DNA of 32,538 nt from an uncultured Halieaceae bacterium (GTDB taxonomy: Bacteria > Pseudomonadota > Gammaproteobacteria > Pseudomonadales > Halieaceae): positions 1 through 32,538 of the forward strand of contig CAJWWA010000008.1 of the NCBI GenBank assembly GCA_913048495.1, read 5' to 3'. A model generated the notes under the pieces. The model was not told the origin of the DNA. It saw only the letters and a program-made list of their open reading frames with translations, and ran no database searches. Every line of letters begins with the position of its first letter. Position 1 is the first letter of the stretch. Shown piece after piece: positions 1 to 8,594 of the stretch. A program made the translations under genes and the position numbers.

Positions 1-2
1 TC

Positions 3-1415
3 GAGGACGGCGACGAGCCGGTGGTCTACCACCTCGGCTCGCCGGCCTACGACGTGCTGGTGGAGCTGCGCCGGGTCATCGGCGGGCCCTTCCGCCTGCA
101 GCCCCTCAAGGAGACGCTGTTCCAGCAGCGCTTGAGCCAGGCCTACCAGCGCGGCAACAGCGAGGCCGTGCAGATGGCCGAGGACATCAGCGCCGATGTC
201 GATCTCGGCCGCCTCGCCGAGGAGATCCCCGACGCCGGCGACCTCATGGAGGCCGAGGACGACGCGCCGATCATCCGCCTGATCAACGCCATCCTGTCGC
301 AGGCGGTGCGCGAGCAGGCCTCGGATATCCATATCGAGACCTTCGAGCACCGCCTCAGCGTGCGTTTCCGCATCGACGGCGTGCTGAATGAAGTGCTGAC
401 GCCGAAGCGTATGCTCGGGCCCCTGCTGGTTTCGCGGCTCAAGGTCATGGCGCGCCTCGACATCGCGGAGAAGCGCGTGCCGCAGGACGGGCGAATCTCC
501 ATCCGTATCGCCGGGCACGCCGTGGATATCCGCATGTCGACGATTCCCTCGGCCTACGGCGAGCGCGTGGTGCTGCGGCTCCTCGACAAGCAGGCGGGGC
601 AGCTGGAACTGGCACAGCTCGGCATGCCCGAGGCCGTGTTCAACGGTTTCCGCCGGGCGCTGCGCAGCCCCCACGGCATCATCCTGGTCACCGGCCCCAC
701 GGGCTCGGGCAAGACCACCACGCTCTACGCCGGTCTCGCCGCCATCAACGAGACCGAGCGCAACATCCTCACCATCGAGGATCCGATCGAGTACATGCTG
801 CCGGGCGTGGGCCAGACGCAGGTCAACCCGAAGGTCGACATGACCTTCGCCCGGGGTCTCCGGGCCATTCTCCGCCAGGACCCGGACGTGGTCATGGTCG
901 GCGAGATCCGCGACCTCGAGACGGCGGAGATCGCCGTGCAGGCCTCGCTCACCGGGCACCTGGTGCTGTCGACGCTGCACACGAACACGGCGATCGGCGC
1001 GGTGACCCGGCTCCAGGACATGGGCATCGAGCCCTTCCTGCTGTCGTCGAGCCTTCTCGGGGTCATGGCGCAGCGCCTGGTCCGGGTGCTGTGCCCGGAA
1101 TGCAAGGCGCCGCACGTGCTCAGCGACAGCGAGGCGGAGCTGCTCGGCGGCGACGACTGTCGCGGCCGCAGCGTGTTCCGCCCCGTGGGCTGCGACCACT
1201 GCAATCACAGCGGCTACCGCGGGCGCATGGGCATCTACGAGCTCATCGAGGTCCGCGATCAGCTGCGGGCCATGATCCACGAGGGCGCCAGCGAGCAGGA
1301 GATGCTGCGCGAGGCGCGCCGCCAGTACCCCAGCATCGAGGACGACGGGCGCCGGCGGGTGCTCTCGGGGCACACCAGCCTCGAGGAAGTCATGCGCGTG
1401 ACCGCGCTGGCCTGA
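3..1415 (+). CDS. gspE: Type II secretion system ATPase GspE (5' end cut off by the window)
   Basis: GspE is the cytoplasmic hexameric ATPase that powers pseudopilus assembly in type II secretion, docking on GspL and GspF. The frame is open to the window edge, so the N-terminus is missing; a GTG at 21 is internal. The Walker A motif GPTGSGKTT is encoded at 693-719. The downstream block [18 protein letters not shown] (Walker B) and the His-containing LSTLHTNTA follow as expected. A zinc-binding tetracysteine motif has two CxxC pairs (CPEC at 1092-1103, CDHC at 1191-1202) separated by 29 residues, which is the spacing typical of GspE and absent from many PilB-like relatives. About 470 codons are visible; the family is usually 500-570 aa. 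gspF follows after 7 nt. The identification is secure because the rest of a gsp operon follows in order. Confidence 0.97.
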   Translation, partial: EDGDEPVVYHLGSPAYDVLVELRRVIGGPFRLQPLKETLFQQRLSQAYQRGNSEAVQMAEDISADVDLGRLAEEIPDAGDLMEAEDDAPIIRLINAILSQAVREQASDIHIETFEHRLSVRFRIDGVLNEVLTPKRMLGPLLVSRLKVMARLDIAEKRVPQDGRISIRIAGHAVDIRMSTIPSAYGERVVLRLLDKQAGQLELAQLGMPEAVFNGFRRALRSPHGIILVTGPTGSGKTTTLYAGLAAINETERNILTIEDPIEYMLPGVGQTQVNPKVDMTFARGLRAILRQDPDVVMVGEIRDLETAEIAVQASLTGHLVLSTLHTNTAIGAVTRLQDMGIEPFLLSSSLLGVMAQRLVRVLCPECKAPHVLSDSEAELLGGDDCRGRSVFRPVGCDHCNHSGYRGRMGIYELIEVRDQLRAMIHEGASEQEMLREARRQYPSIEDDGRRRVLSGHTSLEEVMRVTALA

Positions 1416-1422
1416 GGCGCCC

Positions 1423-2661
1423 GTGCCCGCTTTCCGCTACCGCGCCCTCAACCCCGCCGGGAAGCTCGTGCGCGGCGTGCTCGAGGGCGACTCGGAGCGC
1501 GCCGTCCGCCAGCAGCTGCGCACGCAGAGCCTGCGCCCGGTGGAGGTCAGCGCGGCGAACCGCGCGCCGTCCCGGGGCGAGGGCTCGCGCCTGCACAAGG
1601 GGCTTGGTCTCGGGCTGGGCGGGCCCCGGGTCAGCCCGGCGGACCTGTCGCTGCTGACCCGCCAGCTCGCCACCCTGGTGCTGTCCAACCTGCCGCTCGC
1701 CGAGTGCCTGCAGGCCGCGGCCGAGCAGAGCCGCAAGGCGGGCACCAAGGCGCTGCTGCTGCAGGTGCGCTCCCGGGTGGCCGAGGGGCACACCCTGGCC
1801 TATGCCCTCGGCGAGTTCCCGCAGGTGTTCAGCGAGATGTACCGGGCCATGGTCAACGCCGGCGAGCACGCCGGCTTCCTGGGCCCGGTGCTTTCGCAGC
1901 TGGCGGACTACGCCGAGCAGCGCCAGTACACGACGCAGAAGCTGAAGATGGCGATGATCTACCCGGTGATCCTCCTCGCCGTGGCGGTGGCGGTGGTGAC
2001 CGCGCTGCTCGTCTTCGTGGTGCCGGAGCTCATCGGCATCTTTGCGCACAGCAACCGGGAGCTGCCGCTGCTGACCCGGGGTCTCATCCTCACCAGCGAC
2101 TTCCTCGAGGCCTGGGGCCTGTGGCTGTTCCTCGCGCTCGCCGGCCTCGCGGTCGGGCTGCGCCGCTTCCTGCGCGCCCCGGCGAGGCGCCGGGCCTGGC
2201 ACCGCTGGCTGCTCAGGGTGCCGGGGCTGTCGCGGCTGCTGATCGCTGTCGACACGGCGCGCTTCGCCTCGACCCTGAGTATCCTCATGGCGAGCGGCGT
2301 GCCCCTGCTAGAGGCGCTGCGCATCGCCGGCCAGGTGCTGTCCAACCTCGTGCTGCGCGACGAGAGCCTGCGCGTGGCCGAGCGGGTGCAGGAGGGCGCG
2401 AGCCTGAGCAAGGCCCTCGGCCGCAGCGAGCTGTTTCCGCCGATGATGGTGCACATGGTCGCCAGCGGCGAGGCCAGCGGTGAGCTCGAGACCATGCTCG
2501 AGCGCAGCGCTGCCAACCAGGAGCGGGAACTGGAGATGACCCTGGGTACGGCCATGGGCCTGTTCGAGCCGCTGATGGTGGTGGTCATGGGCGGCCTGGT
2601 ACTGGTGATCGTCCTGGCGATCCTGCTGCCGATTTTTGATCTCAACACGATGGTAAGGTAA
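1423..2661 (+). CDS. gspF: Type II secretion inner-membrane platform protein GspF
   Basis: GspF is the polytopic inner-membrane protein at the base of the type II secretion platform, contacting GspE and GspL. The 412-residue product has the usual plan. It begins PAFRYRALNPAGK. A first cytoplasmic T2SF domain contains LTRQLATLVLSNLPL. A membrane span lies near residues 178-205, with a second span near 228-245. A second T2SF domain contains FASTLSILMASGVPLLEAL and the MVASGEASGELETML motif. A C-terminal span is followed by ILLPIFDLNTMV. The start is a GTG 7 nt after the gspE stop. Length and domain duplication are normal for the family. Confidence 0.97.
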   Translation: MPAFRYRALNPAGKLVRGVLEGDSERAVRQQLRTQSLRPVEVSAANRAPSRGEGSRLHKGLGLGLGGPRVSPADLSLLTRQLATLVLSNLPLAECLQAAAEQSRKAGTKALLLQVRSRVAEGHTLAYALGEFPQVFSEMYRAMVNAGEHAGFLGPVLSQLADYAEQRQYTTQKLKMAMIYPVILLAVAVAVVTALLVFVVPELIGIFAHSNRELPLLTRGLILTSDFLEAWGLWLFLALAGLAVGLRRFLRAPARRRAWHRWLLRVPGLSRLLIAVDTARFASTLSILMASGVPLLEALRIAGQVLSNLVLRDESLRVAERVQEGASLSKALGRSELFPPMMVHMVASGEASGELETMLERSAANQERELEMTLGTAMGLFEPLMVVVMGGLVLVIVLAILLPIFDLNTMVR

Positions 2662-2665
2662 CGAC

Positions 2666-3115
2666 ATGAACCGACAGACGATACGGTCGCAGAGCGCCGG
2701 CTTCTCCCTCGTGGAGATCCTGGTGGTGCTGGTGATCATGGGCCTGCTAATCAGCGTGGTGGCACCGACGGTGCTCAACCGGGCCGACGAGGCGCGGGTG
2801 CAGAAAGTCCAGGCCGACTTCAAGGCCATCGAGACGGCGCTGAAAATCTACCGCCTCGACAACTACGTCTACCCGACCACGGAGCAGGGGCTCGAGGCGC
2901 TGGTGGAGCCCAGCACCCTCGACCCGGAACCGCGCAACTTCAAGGAGGGCGGCTACCTCGCCGAGGTCCCCGTGGACCCCTGGGGCCGCCCCTATCTCTA
3001 CCTGAGCCCCGGCGAGCGCGGCGAGGTGGACATCTACACGCTGGGCGCCGACGGCCTCTCCGGGGGTGAGGGGCAGAACGCGGATATCGGTAACTGGCGC
3101 GACGACAGGGAGTAG
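2666..3115 (+). CDS. gspG: Major pseudopilin GspG
   Basis: GspG is the major subunit of the type II secretion pseudopilus. The 149-residue preprotein has a short basic leader ending in AG, then the prepilin peptidase site G|FSLVEILVVLVIMGLL, with Glu at +5 of the mature protein. Next come the N-terminal hydrophobic helix, the conserved YPTTEQGLEALV segment, the VDPWGRPYLYLSPG block and an acidic calcium-loop region near the C-terminus (GADGLSGGEGQNADIGNW). These are all hallmarks of GspG rather than of a type IV pilin. The ATG lies 4 nt past the gspF stop, and AAGG within the gspF end can serve as ribosome-binding site. Confidence 0.98.
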   Translation: MNRQTIRSQSAGFSLVEILVVLVIMGLLISVVAPTVLNRADEARVQKVQADFKAIETALKIYRLDNYVYPTTEQGLEALVEPSTLDPEPRNFKEGGYLAEVPVDPWGRPYLYLSPGERGEVDIYTLGADGLSGGEGQNADIGNWRDDRE

Positions 3116-3119
3116 TGCC

Positions 3120-3785
3120 GTGGGGCACCAGCGCGGCTTCAGCCTGCTGGAGATGCTCGTGGTGCTGCTGGTCGTGGTGGTGATCGTGTCGCTGGCCAGC
3201 CTCAACACGGGCAGCGGCGCCGAGGAGCGGCGCCTCGCCGAGGAGGTGCGCTTCCTCGCCGATGTCGCCGCCTACGCGCGGGACGAGGCCGCCTTCAGCG
3301 GCCGCGACCACGGCCTGCTGCTGGGCGAGGAGCAGCGCGACGGCGAGCGGGTCACGGTGCTGCGCTTCCGCGAGCGACAGTTCCCCGGCGAGCGCGGCCC
3401 CGTACCCGTCGGCGTCGCCGGCAGCAGGGACAACAGCATCCAGGGTGACGCGGGAAGCAGCCGGCCGCAGGCTGCGCGACGCGGCGAGGACCGGCCCTGG
3501 GCGCGGCCGCGCAGTGGCGGCGAGCTGTTCGAACCGCTGGTCTTTCCGCCGGCCCTGGCCGTCGAGCTGTCGCTCGAGGGCGTGCCGGTGGTGCTCGACC
3601 GCGGCGCGGCGGGAAACGTCGCGGACGCCGTGCCCCAGGTGATCTTCTACGCCAGCGGCGAGGCGACGCCGGGCAGCCTGTCCTTCCGCCGCGGGGCGAC
3701 CGGCGAGTTTCTCTGGCAGCTGCGCTGGGACCTGCTCGGCCGCATCGAGGTCACCGACGATCCGCTGGAGGCCGGGGATGCGTGA
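3120..3785 (+). CDS. gspH: Minor pseudopilin GspH
   Basis: GspH is a minor pseudopilin thought to join the major pseudopilus to the I/J/K tip complex. I place the start at GTG 3120, 4 nt past the gspG stop. An AGGGAG ribosome-binding site at 3107-3112 precedes it by 7 nt, and this start gives the short leader MGHQRG before the peptidase site G|FSLLEMLVVLLVVVVIV. Starting further upstream would overlap the gspG end and give an implausibly long leader. The 221-residue product is somewhat longer than many GspH proteins. Its middle (RDNSIQGDAGSSRPQAARR) looks like a low-complexity insertion. The C-terminal DPLEAGD overlaps gspI. Confidence 0.9.
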   Translation: MGHQRGFSLLEMLVVLLVVVVIVSLASLNTGSGAEERRLAEEVRFLADVAAYARDEAAFSGRDHGLLLGEEQRDGERVTVLRFRERQFPGERGPVPVGVAGSRDNSIQGDAGSSRPQAARRGEDRPWARPRSGGELFEPLVFPPALAVELSLEGVPVVLDRGAAGNVADAVPQVIFYASGEATPGSLSFRRGATGEFLWQLRWDLLGRIEVTDDPLEAGDA

Positions 3786-4185
3786 GCATCGCCAGAACGG
3801 TTTCACCCTCGTCGAGGTCCTGGTCGCCCTCGCCATCGTGGCGCTGGCAGTGCCCGCGCTGCTCTTCGCCCTCGACCAGCAGGTGGACGGGACCGCCTAC
3901 CTCCGTGACAAGTCCCTGGCGCGGCTGGTGGCGGGCAACAAGCTCACCGAGGTCCGCCTCCTCGCCGACGCCCGCGGCCAGCTCCTGCGCGGCAGCGAGA
4001 GCGGCGAGGCGCGCCTGGCCGGCCGCGACTGGTACTGGTGGCTCGACAGCGAGGGCACGGAAGTGCCGGGCTTCAACCGCGTGACCGTGCGCGTGGGTCT
4101 CGCGCCCGGTGACGGCGACAACAGCCTGGTGACGCTGGTCGGCTACCTCGATGACCCGGGAGGCGCCGATGCCGCGGCACCCTGA
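3778..4185 (+). CDS. gspI: Minor pseudopilin GspI
   Basis: GspI is one of three minor pseudopilins forming the quasi-helical tip complex with GspJ and GspK. The 135-residue preprotein has leader MREHRQNG followed by G|FTLVEVLVALAIVALAVPAL. Then come the conserved AGNKLTEVRL region and an aromatic DWYWWLDS stretch typical of GspI. The ATG overlaps the end of gspH by 8 bp, indicating translational coupling. Size is normal for the family (about 120-135 aa). Confidence 0.95.
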   Translation: MREHRQNGFTLVEVLVALAIVALAVPALLFALDQQVDGTAYLRDKSLARLVAGNKLTEVRLLADARGQLLRGSESGEARLAGRDWYWWLDSEGTEVPGFNRVTVRVGLAPGDGDNSLVTLVGYLDDPGGADAAAP

Positions 4186-4843
4186 CTCACCCGCCGGCCG
4201 CCGCGCCCGCCGCGGCTTTACGCTGGTCGAGGTGCTGATCGCGCTCGCGGTCACCGCCTTTGTCGCCGCCGCGGCCTACGCGGGCCTTTCGGCGGTGATC
4301 GACGGGGTGGACGCGACCCGCGCGGTAGCACGGCGCACGGAGGACCTGAACCGGGCCCTCATGATCCTCTCCCGCGACCTGCGGCAGTTCGCGCCGCGCC
4401 CGGTGCGCGACGAGTTCGGCGAAATGGAACCGGCCCTGAGCGGCGGTCCGCTTGCGCCCTTTCCGCTCACGCTCACGCGCACCGGCTGGCACCCGAGCGC
4501 GGAGCAGCCGCGCAGCCACCTCGAGCGCGTCAGCTACTACCTCGACGGCGACGCGCTCTGGCGCCTGTCCTGGCCGGTGCTCGACCGGGCGAGTTCCGTC
4601 GAGCCGCAGCGCGTGCGCCTCCTCGACGGGGTGGAGCGGCTGGAGCTGCGCTTCCTGCCCCGGCTGGACACGCTCACCGCCGGCCGCGGCAGCGACATCG
4701 ACAGCCGCGACTGGGAGCGGAGCTGGATCCGCGAGGTGGGCGTCGATACGCCGTTGCCGCCCCCGCCGGCGGCCCTCGAGGTTTACCTGGAGCTGGCGTC
4801 CCTGGGTGAATTGCGGAGGCTCTATGCGCTGCCGAGGCCCTAG
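4169..4843 (+). CDS. gspJ: Minor pseudopilin GspJ
   Basis: GspJ is a minor pseudopilin of the type II secretion tip complex. The product shows the processing site G|FTLVEVLIALAVTAFVAAAAY after a basic leader. It then has the ILSRDLRQFAPRPVRDEFG segment typical of GspJ and the central strands LERVSYYLDGDALWRLSWPVLDRA. I choose ATG 4169 over the in-frame ATG at 4151 because GGAGG sits 5 nt before 4169, while no ribosome-binding site precedes 4151. This gives 224 aa and a 16-residue leader. The start lies inside the last codons of gspI (17-bp overlap). Confidence 0.94.
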   Translation: MPRHPDSPAGRRARRGFTLVEVLIALAVTAFVAAAAYAGLSAVIDGVDATRAVARRTEDLNRALMILSRDLRQFAPRPVRDEFGEMEPALSGGPLAPFPLTLTRTGWHPSAEQPRSHLERVSYYLDGDALWRLSWPVLDRASSVEPQRVRLLDGVERLELRFLPRLDTLTAGRGSDIDSRDWERSWIREVGVDTPLPPPPAALEVYLELASLGELRRLYALPRP

Positions 4844-5873
4844 CCGGTCGCTGCGCCGGCGACCGCGCCGCGGCGGCCGGCAGGACGGCGTCGCCCTGGT
4901 GGTGGCGCTGCTGGTCTTTGCCCTGGCCGCGGTGCTGCTGGTGGCGCTGCAGCGCGAGTTCAGCCTGTTCTACCGCCGCGCCGGCAACCAGCTGCTCGCG
5001 GAGCAGGCCTGGGCCTACCTGCGCGGCGCCGAGGCGCTGGCTGCCCTCGCCCTCGCCCGCGACTACGAGCTCGACCAGCAGCGCGAGGCCCCGCGGGACG
5101 ATCTCGACGAGCTGTGGGCGCAGGAGAGCGCGCCCTACGCCCTCGACGAGGGCGGCTGGCTTTCCGGCAACCTGCAGGACCTGCAGGGCCGCTTCAACCT
5201 CAACCTGCTCGTCGCGCGCAACGGGGCGGAGGAGGCCGGCGGCCTGCCGTCCTGGACGCCGGCGCAGGCGTTCTTCATCCGCCTGCTGGTGAGCTTCGAG
5301 GACCTGGCGGTGGACCAGGCCACGGCCATTGCCGTGACCGAGGCCATCGGCGACTGGCTCGACGCGGACCAGGTGCCGCGGCCGAATGGCGCCGAGGACG
5401 ACAGCTATGTCATCCGCACACCGGCCTACCGCGCCGCCAACCGGCCGATGGCGAGCGTGAGCGAGCTGCGCGCCGTCGCCGGTATCACCCCGGCGCTCTA
5501 CGCCCGCCTCGAGCCACTGGTCACCGTGTGGCCGGAAACCCCGGGCGGCCTCAATATCCACACCATGCCGCCGGCGCTGCTGCGCGCCGTGAACCGCGAC
5601 GGCAGCCTCGAGCCGCTGCCGCCGGGCGACGTGGAGGCGCTGGTGGAGCAGCGCCGGAGCGTCGGCTTTGCCGACAAGCGCGCCTTTCTCGACGACCCGG
5701 TCTTCGGCGGCGAGCCCCTCGAGGCGGTGGCGACGCTGCTCGGCGAATCCTCGAGCTGGTTTCTCCTCGCCGCCCGCGTCGAGATTGCCGACCGGGAGCA
5801 GCGCTTGTACAGTGTGCTGCACCGTGAATTCCGCGACGTGCGCAGCGTACTGCGCGCCAGCGGGAGCCTGTGA
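4824..5873 (+). CDS. gspK: Type II secretion tip pseudopilin GspK
   Basis: GspK is the large minor pseudopilin that caps the pseudopilus with GspI and GspJ. I place the start at ATG 4824, behind a GGAGG in the gspJ end; it overlaps gspJ by 20 bp and gives 349 aa. A very basic leader (RSLRRRPRRGGRQDG) precedes the site G|VALVVALLVFALAAVLLV. The mature protein lacks Glu at +5, the expected exception for GspK. Recognisable blocks are DLQGRFNLN, the IGDWLDADQVPRPNGAED segment, YRAANRPMASVSELRAV and the LNIHTMPPALLRA region of the helix-hairpin-like domain. The stop overlaps the GTG start of gspL. Confidence 0.95.
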   Translation: MRCRGPSRSLRRRPRRGGRQDGVALVVALLVFALAAVLLVALQREFSLFYRRAGNQLLAEQAWAYLRGAEALAALALARDYELDQQREAPRDDLDELWAQESAPYALDEGGWLSGNLQDLQGRFNLNLLVARNGAEEAGGLPSWTPAQAFFIRLLVSFEDLAVDQATAIAVTEAIGDWLDADQVPRPNGAEDDSYVIRTPAYRAANRPMASVSELRAVAGITPALYARLEPLVTVWPETPGGLNIHTMPPALLRAVNRDGSLEPLPPGDVEALVEQRRSVGFADKRAFLDDPVFGGEPLEAVATLLGESSSWFLLAARVEIADREQRLYSVLHREFRDVRSVLRASGSL

Positions 5874-7120
5874 CCAGCCGTGTCTCCACCTATGCCCCCA
5901 CCCTTCAAGAGAAGCCCGTGAGCGAGAACCTGAACGTGCTCCGCCTCGCCGGCGGCGACCTCTACTGGTACCGCGCCGGCAGTGGCGACGGGCCCGTGCC
6001 GGTCAGTGAGCCCGGCGTCACCGAGCGGCTTGCGGGGCTGCTGGCCGAGCGCCGGGAGGCGGTGGTCTTTGCCGCGCCCGGCGAAGATGTGCGCCTGGTC
6101 GAGCTCACGGTCACGCCCGAGGAAAAGAAACACCTGCGCGCGTCGCTGCCCTTCATGCTGGAAGAGGCCGTCGCCGAGGACATCGAGGCCCTGCACGTGG
6201 TCCCGCATCACCGCGGCGACCTCGACTACACCGCCATGCTTTGCCGCCACGAGCGCATGGCGGCCTGGGCCGAGGCGCTCGCGGTGCTGCCCGCCGTCAC
6301 CTGCTGGACACCGGAACCGCTGCTGCTGCCCTGGCGGGCGGGCGAATGGTGCCTGCTGCTCGAGGGCGACCGCGCGCTCCTGCGGCACGGCGCCGGCGCC
6401 GGCACGGCGGTGGAGCGCGACCTGCTGCCGCCGCTGCTCGCCGCGCTCCTCGCCGGTGACGACGCGCCCGCTGCGGTCGTCGTCTACGGCGAGGACCAGG
6501 CCGCGGATACGGCCCTGCTCCCGGAGGCCATCGCCGGGCGCTGCCAGTGGCGGCGCGGCGGCTTTTCCCAGGCACTGTGGCTGGAGGCGGGCGGCGACCG
6601 GCCGAACCTCCGCCAGGGGGACTACGCGCCGCGGCTGCCGCTGCGCCGCTGGTGGACCCAGTGGCAGCGCGTAGCCGTGGTGCTCGGCGTCGCCTTCGCG
6701 CTGCAGCTCGCGGCGACCGCGGCCGAGTACCGGCAGCTGCGCGCCGTCAACCTGTCGCTGCGCGAGGCCATCCAGGAACGCTACCGGGAGGCCTACCCGC
6801 GCGGCGCCGTGGTCGACGCGGAAACGCAGCTGCGCCGCCAGCTGGCCTCGCTCAAGGGCTCGGGCCAGGGCAGCGGTTTCACCAGCCTGCTCGCGCGCGT
6901 GGGCGCGGTCATCGACGGGCAGCGGGGCACCTCGATCGAGAGCCTCAACTACAGCCAGCGCGGCAGCGAGATGCGCCTGAACATCCGCGCGCCGGACTTC
7001 GGCGCCGTCGAGCGGGTCCGCGCGGGTCTCGCCGGCGCGGGGGTCGAGGCGGTGATGGAAAGCAGCACCAACGACGGTGACGGCGTGCGCGCGCGGCTGC
7101 GGGTCGGAGGGCGCAGCTGA
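5870..7120 (+). CDS. gspL: Type II secretion platform protein GspL
   Basis: GspL links the ATPase GspE to the periplasmic part of the inner-membrane platform. The protein has a large N-terminal cytoplasmic actin-like domain (for example AVVFAAPGEDVRLVELTV). A single membrane span lies near residues 268-288 (VAVVLGVAFALQLAATAAEY), followed by a coiled-coil-prone segment and a periplasmic ferredoxin-like domain (IESLNYSQRGSEMRLNIRA). The coordinates use GTG 5870, which overlaps the gspK stop (GTGA) with GGGAG just upstream. GTG 5918 (product beginning MSENLNVLRL) is a credible alternative that resembles starts of other GspL proteins. The 416-residue length is usual. Confidence 0.94.
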   Translation: MTSRVSTYAPTLQEKPVSENLNVLRLAGGDLYWYRAGSGDGPVPVSEPGVTERLAGLLAERREAVVFAAPGEDVRLVELTVTPEEKKHLRASLPFMLEEAVAEDIEALHVVPHHRGDLDYTAMLCRHERMAAWAEALAVLPAVTCWTPEPLLLPWRAGEWCLLLEGDRALLRHGAGAGTAVERDLLPPLLAALLAGDDAPAAVVVYGEDQAADTALLPEAIAGRCQWRRGGFSQALWLEAGGDRPNLRQGDYAPRLPLRRWWTQWQRVAVVLGVAFALQLAATAAEYRQLRAVNLSLREAIQERYREAYPRGAVVDAETQLRRQLASLKGSGQGSGFTSLLARVGAVIDGQRGTSIESLNYSQRGSEMRLNIRAPDFGAVERVRAGLAGAGVEAVMESSTNDGDGVRARLRVGGRS

Positions 7121-7590
7121 TGCGCTGGCTGGAACGCTTCACGCCGCGCGAGCAGCTGAGCCTGCTGCTCATGGCCCTGGCGCTCGTCGCCTGGTCGGGC
7201 TGGATGCTGCTGTGGACCCCGCTGCGCGATGCCCGCAACGAGATGGCCCAGCGCAACGACGCCACGGCGGTGGTTCTGCAGCGGGTCGACGCCATGGTCT
7301 CGGAGATCCTCGCGCTGCGCGAAAGCGGTAGCGGCGCGGGCCAGCGCGGCAACCTGGTGGCGCTGATCAACCGCAGCACCGGTGCAGCGGGCCTCGCCGT
7401 CAGCCGCCTGCAGCCGAACAGCCGCGGCGAGGTGCAGGTGCGCTTCGAGGCCGCGGCCTTCGACGACCTGTTCGCCTGGCTCCACCGCCTCGAGAGCGAG
7501 GAGGGCGTGATCGTGGGCGAGGTCGCCATCAGCCGGGCGGGCACGCCGGGCCGGGTCAACGCCACCGTGCGCCTCGGGCAGGGCGGCTGA
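7120..7590 (+). CDS. gspM: Type II secretion protein GspM
   Basis: GspM is a small bitopic inner-membrane protein that partners GspL. The 156-residue product has a short cytoplasmic N-terminus (MRWLERFTPREQ), one membrane span near residues 13-33 and a helical segment. It ends in a periplasmic ferredoxin-like domain with VQVRFEAAAFDDLFAWLHRL, close to the classic GspM pattern of a strand followed by F..LL.WL..L. The ATG overlaps the last base of the gspL stop, so translation is coupled. Position between gspL and gspN supports the call. Confidence 0.95.
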   Translation: MRWLERFTPREQLSLLLMALALVAWSGWMLLWTPLRDARNEMAQRNDATAVVLQRVDAMVSEILALRESGSGAGQRGNLVALINRSTGAAGLAVSRLQPNSRGEVQVRFEAAAFDDLFAWLHRLESEEGVIVGEVAISRAGTPGRVNATVRLGQGG

Positions 7591-7596
7591 CGCCGC

Positions 7597-8367
7597 GTGC
7601 GCAAGGCCCTCGTTCCCCTCCTGCTGGCATTCGGCTGCCTCCTTGCCGCGGTGGTGCTGCTGCCGGCACGGCTGGCCGGCTGGGTGCTGCCGCCGTCCGC
7701 GATCGTCGCCGACGGCTACGCCGGCACGCTCTGGCGGGGGCGGGCGGCCCGGGCGCTGGTCGCCACGCCGGGAGGCTACTTCCATCTCGGCGGCCTGCGC
7801 TGGGAACTTTCGCCGCTGTCCCTGCTTCTCGCGCGCCCGACCGCCACGGTCGAGGCCGCCTGGGCGGACCAGCGCCTCGCCGGCACGGTGACCTGGCGCG
7901 GCGGCGACAGCCTGCGGCTGCGCGATGCGCGCTTCGCCGTGGACGCCGCGCTGCTCAAGGAGGTCGTTCCGGTCGCGCTGCGCGGCCGCATCGCCGGTGA
8001 CCTGGCGCAGCTGGCCGTCGCCGAAGGCCTGGTGCAGCGCCTGGAAGGGCGCCTGACCTGGGAGCGGGCGGCCTGGGACGCTCCCGGCAGCAGTTTTGCC
8101 CTCGGCAGCTACGCGGTAGACTTCGCCCCCGCGGCGGGCAGGTCGCAGGCGGAAGGTCAGGACGCCGTGCAGGGCGAGGTGCTGACCCTGGCCGGCCCGC
8201 TGGAGGCGGCGGGCACCCTGGTCCTGGCGGAGCGCCGCTACCGCATCGATCTCACCCTGACCAGCGAACGGTCCCTGCCGCGGCCCCTGGCGGAGGCCCT
8301 GTCGCTGCTCGCAACGCCGACGGACCGCGGTTTCCGCCTGGTCCTCGACGGCGAATTGCAACGCTGA
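7597..8367 (+). CDS. gspN: Type II secretion accessory protein GspN
   Basis: GspN is a bitopic inner-membrane protein present in some but not all type II systems; its exact role is unsettled. The 256-residue product has an N-terminal membrane anchor ([19 protein letters not shown]) and then the family blocks [10 protein letters not shown] and [15 protein letters not shown], with repeated beta-rich segments ([36 protein letters not shown]). The GTG start is 6 nt past gspM. It is the last gsp gene here. In Xanthomonas-type operons gspD follows gspN, but here a rubredoxin gene follows, so gspD must lie elsewhere, perhaps upstream of gspE beyond the window. Confidence 0.9.
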   Translation: MRKALVPLLLAFGCLLAAVVLLPARLAGWVLPPSAIVADGYAGTLWRGRAARALVATPGGYFHLGGLRWELSPLSLLLARPTATVEAAWADQRLAGTVTWRGGDSLRLRDARFAVDAALLKEVVPVALRGRIAGDLAQLAVAEGLVQRLEGRLTWERAAWDAPGSSFALGSYAVDFAPAAGRSQAEGQDAVQGEVLTLAGPLEAAGTLVLAERRYRIDLTLTSERSLPRPLAEALSLLATPTDRGFRLVLDGELQR

Positions 8368-8384
8368 ACCCGCAGGAGGAAACC

Positions 8385-8558
8385 ATGGCGGACGACTATC
8401 GCAAGTACGAGTGCATTGTCTGTGGCTTCATTTACGACGAGGCCGAGGGGCTGCCGGACGAGGGCATTCCCCCGGGAACGCGCTGGGAAGACCTGCCGGA
8501 AGACTGGCTCTGCCCGGACTGCGGCGTAGGCAAGGAAGACTTCGACCGCCTCGACTGA
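8385..8558 (+). CDS. Rubredoxin (57 aa)
   Basis: A small iron protein that carries single electrons in the cytoplasm, for example to alkane hydroxylases, oxygen- or superoxide-detoxifying enzymes or other oxidoreductases; the partner is not indicated here. The ATG follows an excellent ribosome-binding site (AGGAGG at 8374-8379). The protein has the two Cys-x2-Cys hairpins that bind one iron: [15 protein letters not shown] (Cys10, Cys13) and [13 protein letters not shown] (Cys43, Cys46). Conserved aromatic and Pro residues of the fold ([15 protein letters not shown]) are intact. It sits between gspN and an M24 peptidase with short gaps, so it may be cotranscribed with either, but no functional link is obvious. 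Confidence 0.96.
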   Translation: MADDYRKYECIVCGFIYDEAEGLPDEGIPPGTRWEDLPEDWLCPDCGVGKEDFDRLD

Positions 8559-8594
8559 GGCGGCCCCATCACCCCCCGACTGCCGGAGACCCCC

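Noticed and set aside
3066-3119. An upstream start for gspH inside gspG.
   Set aside because: It would give a 24-residue leader fully inside gspG; GTG 3120 has a ribosome-binding site and a normal 6-residue prepilin leader.
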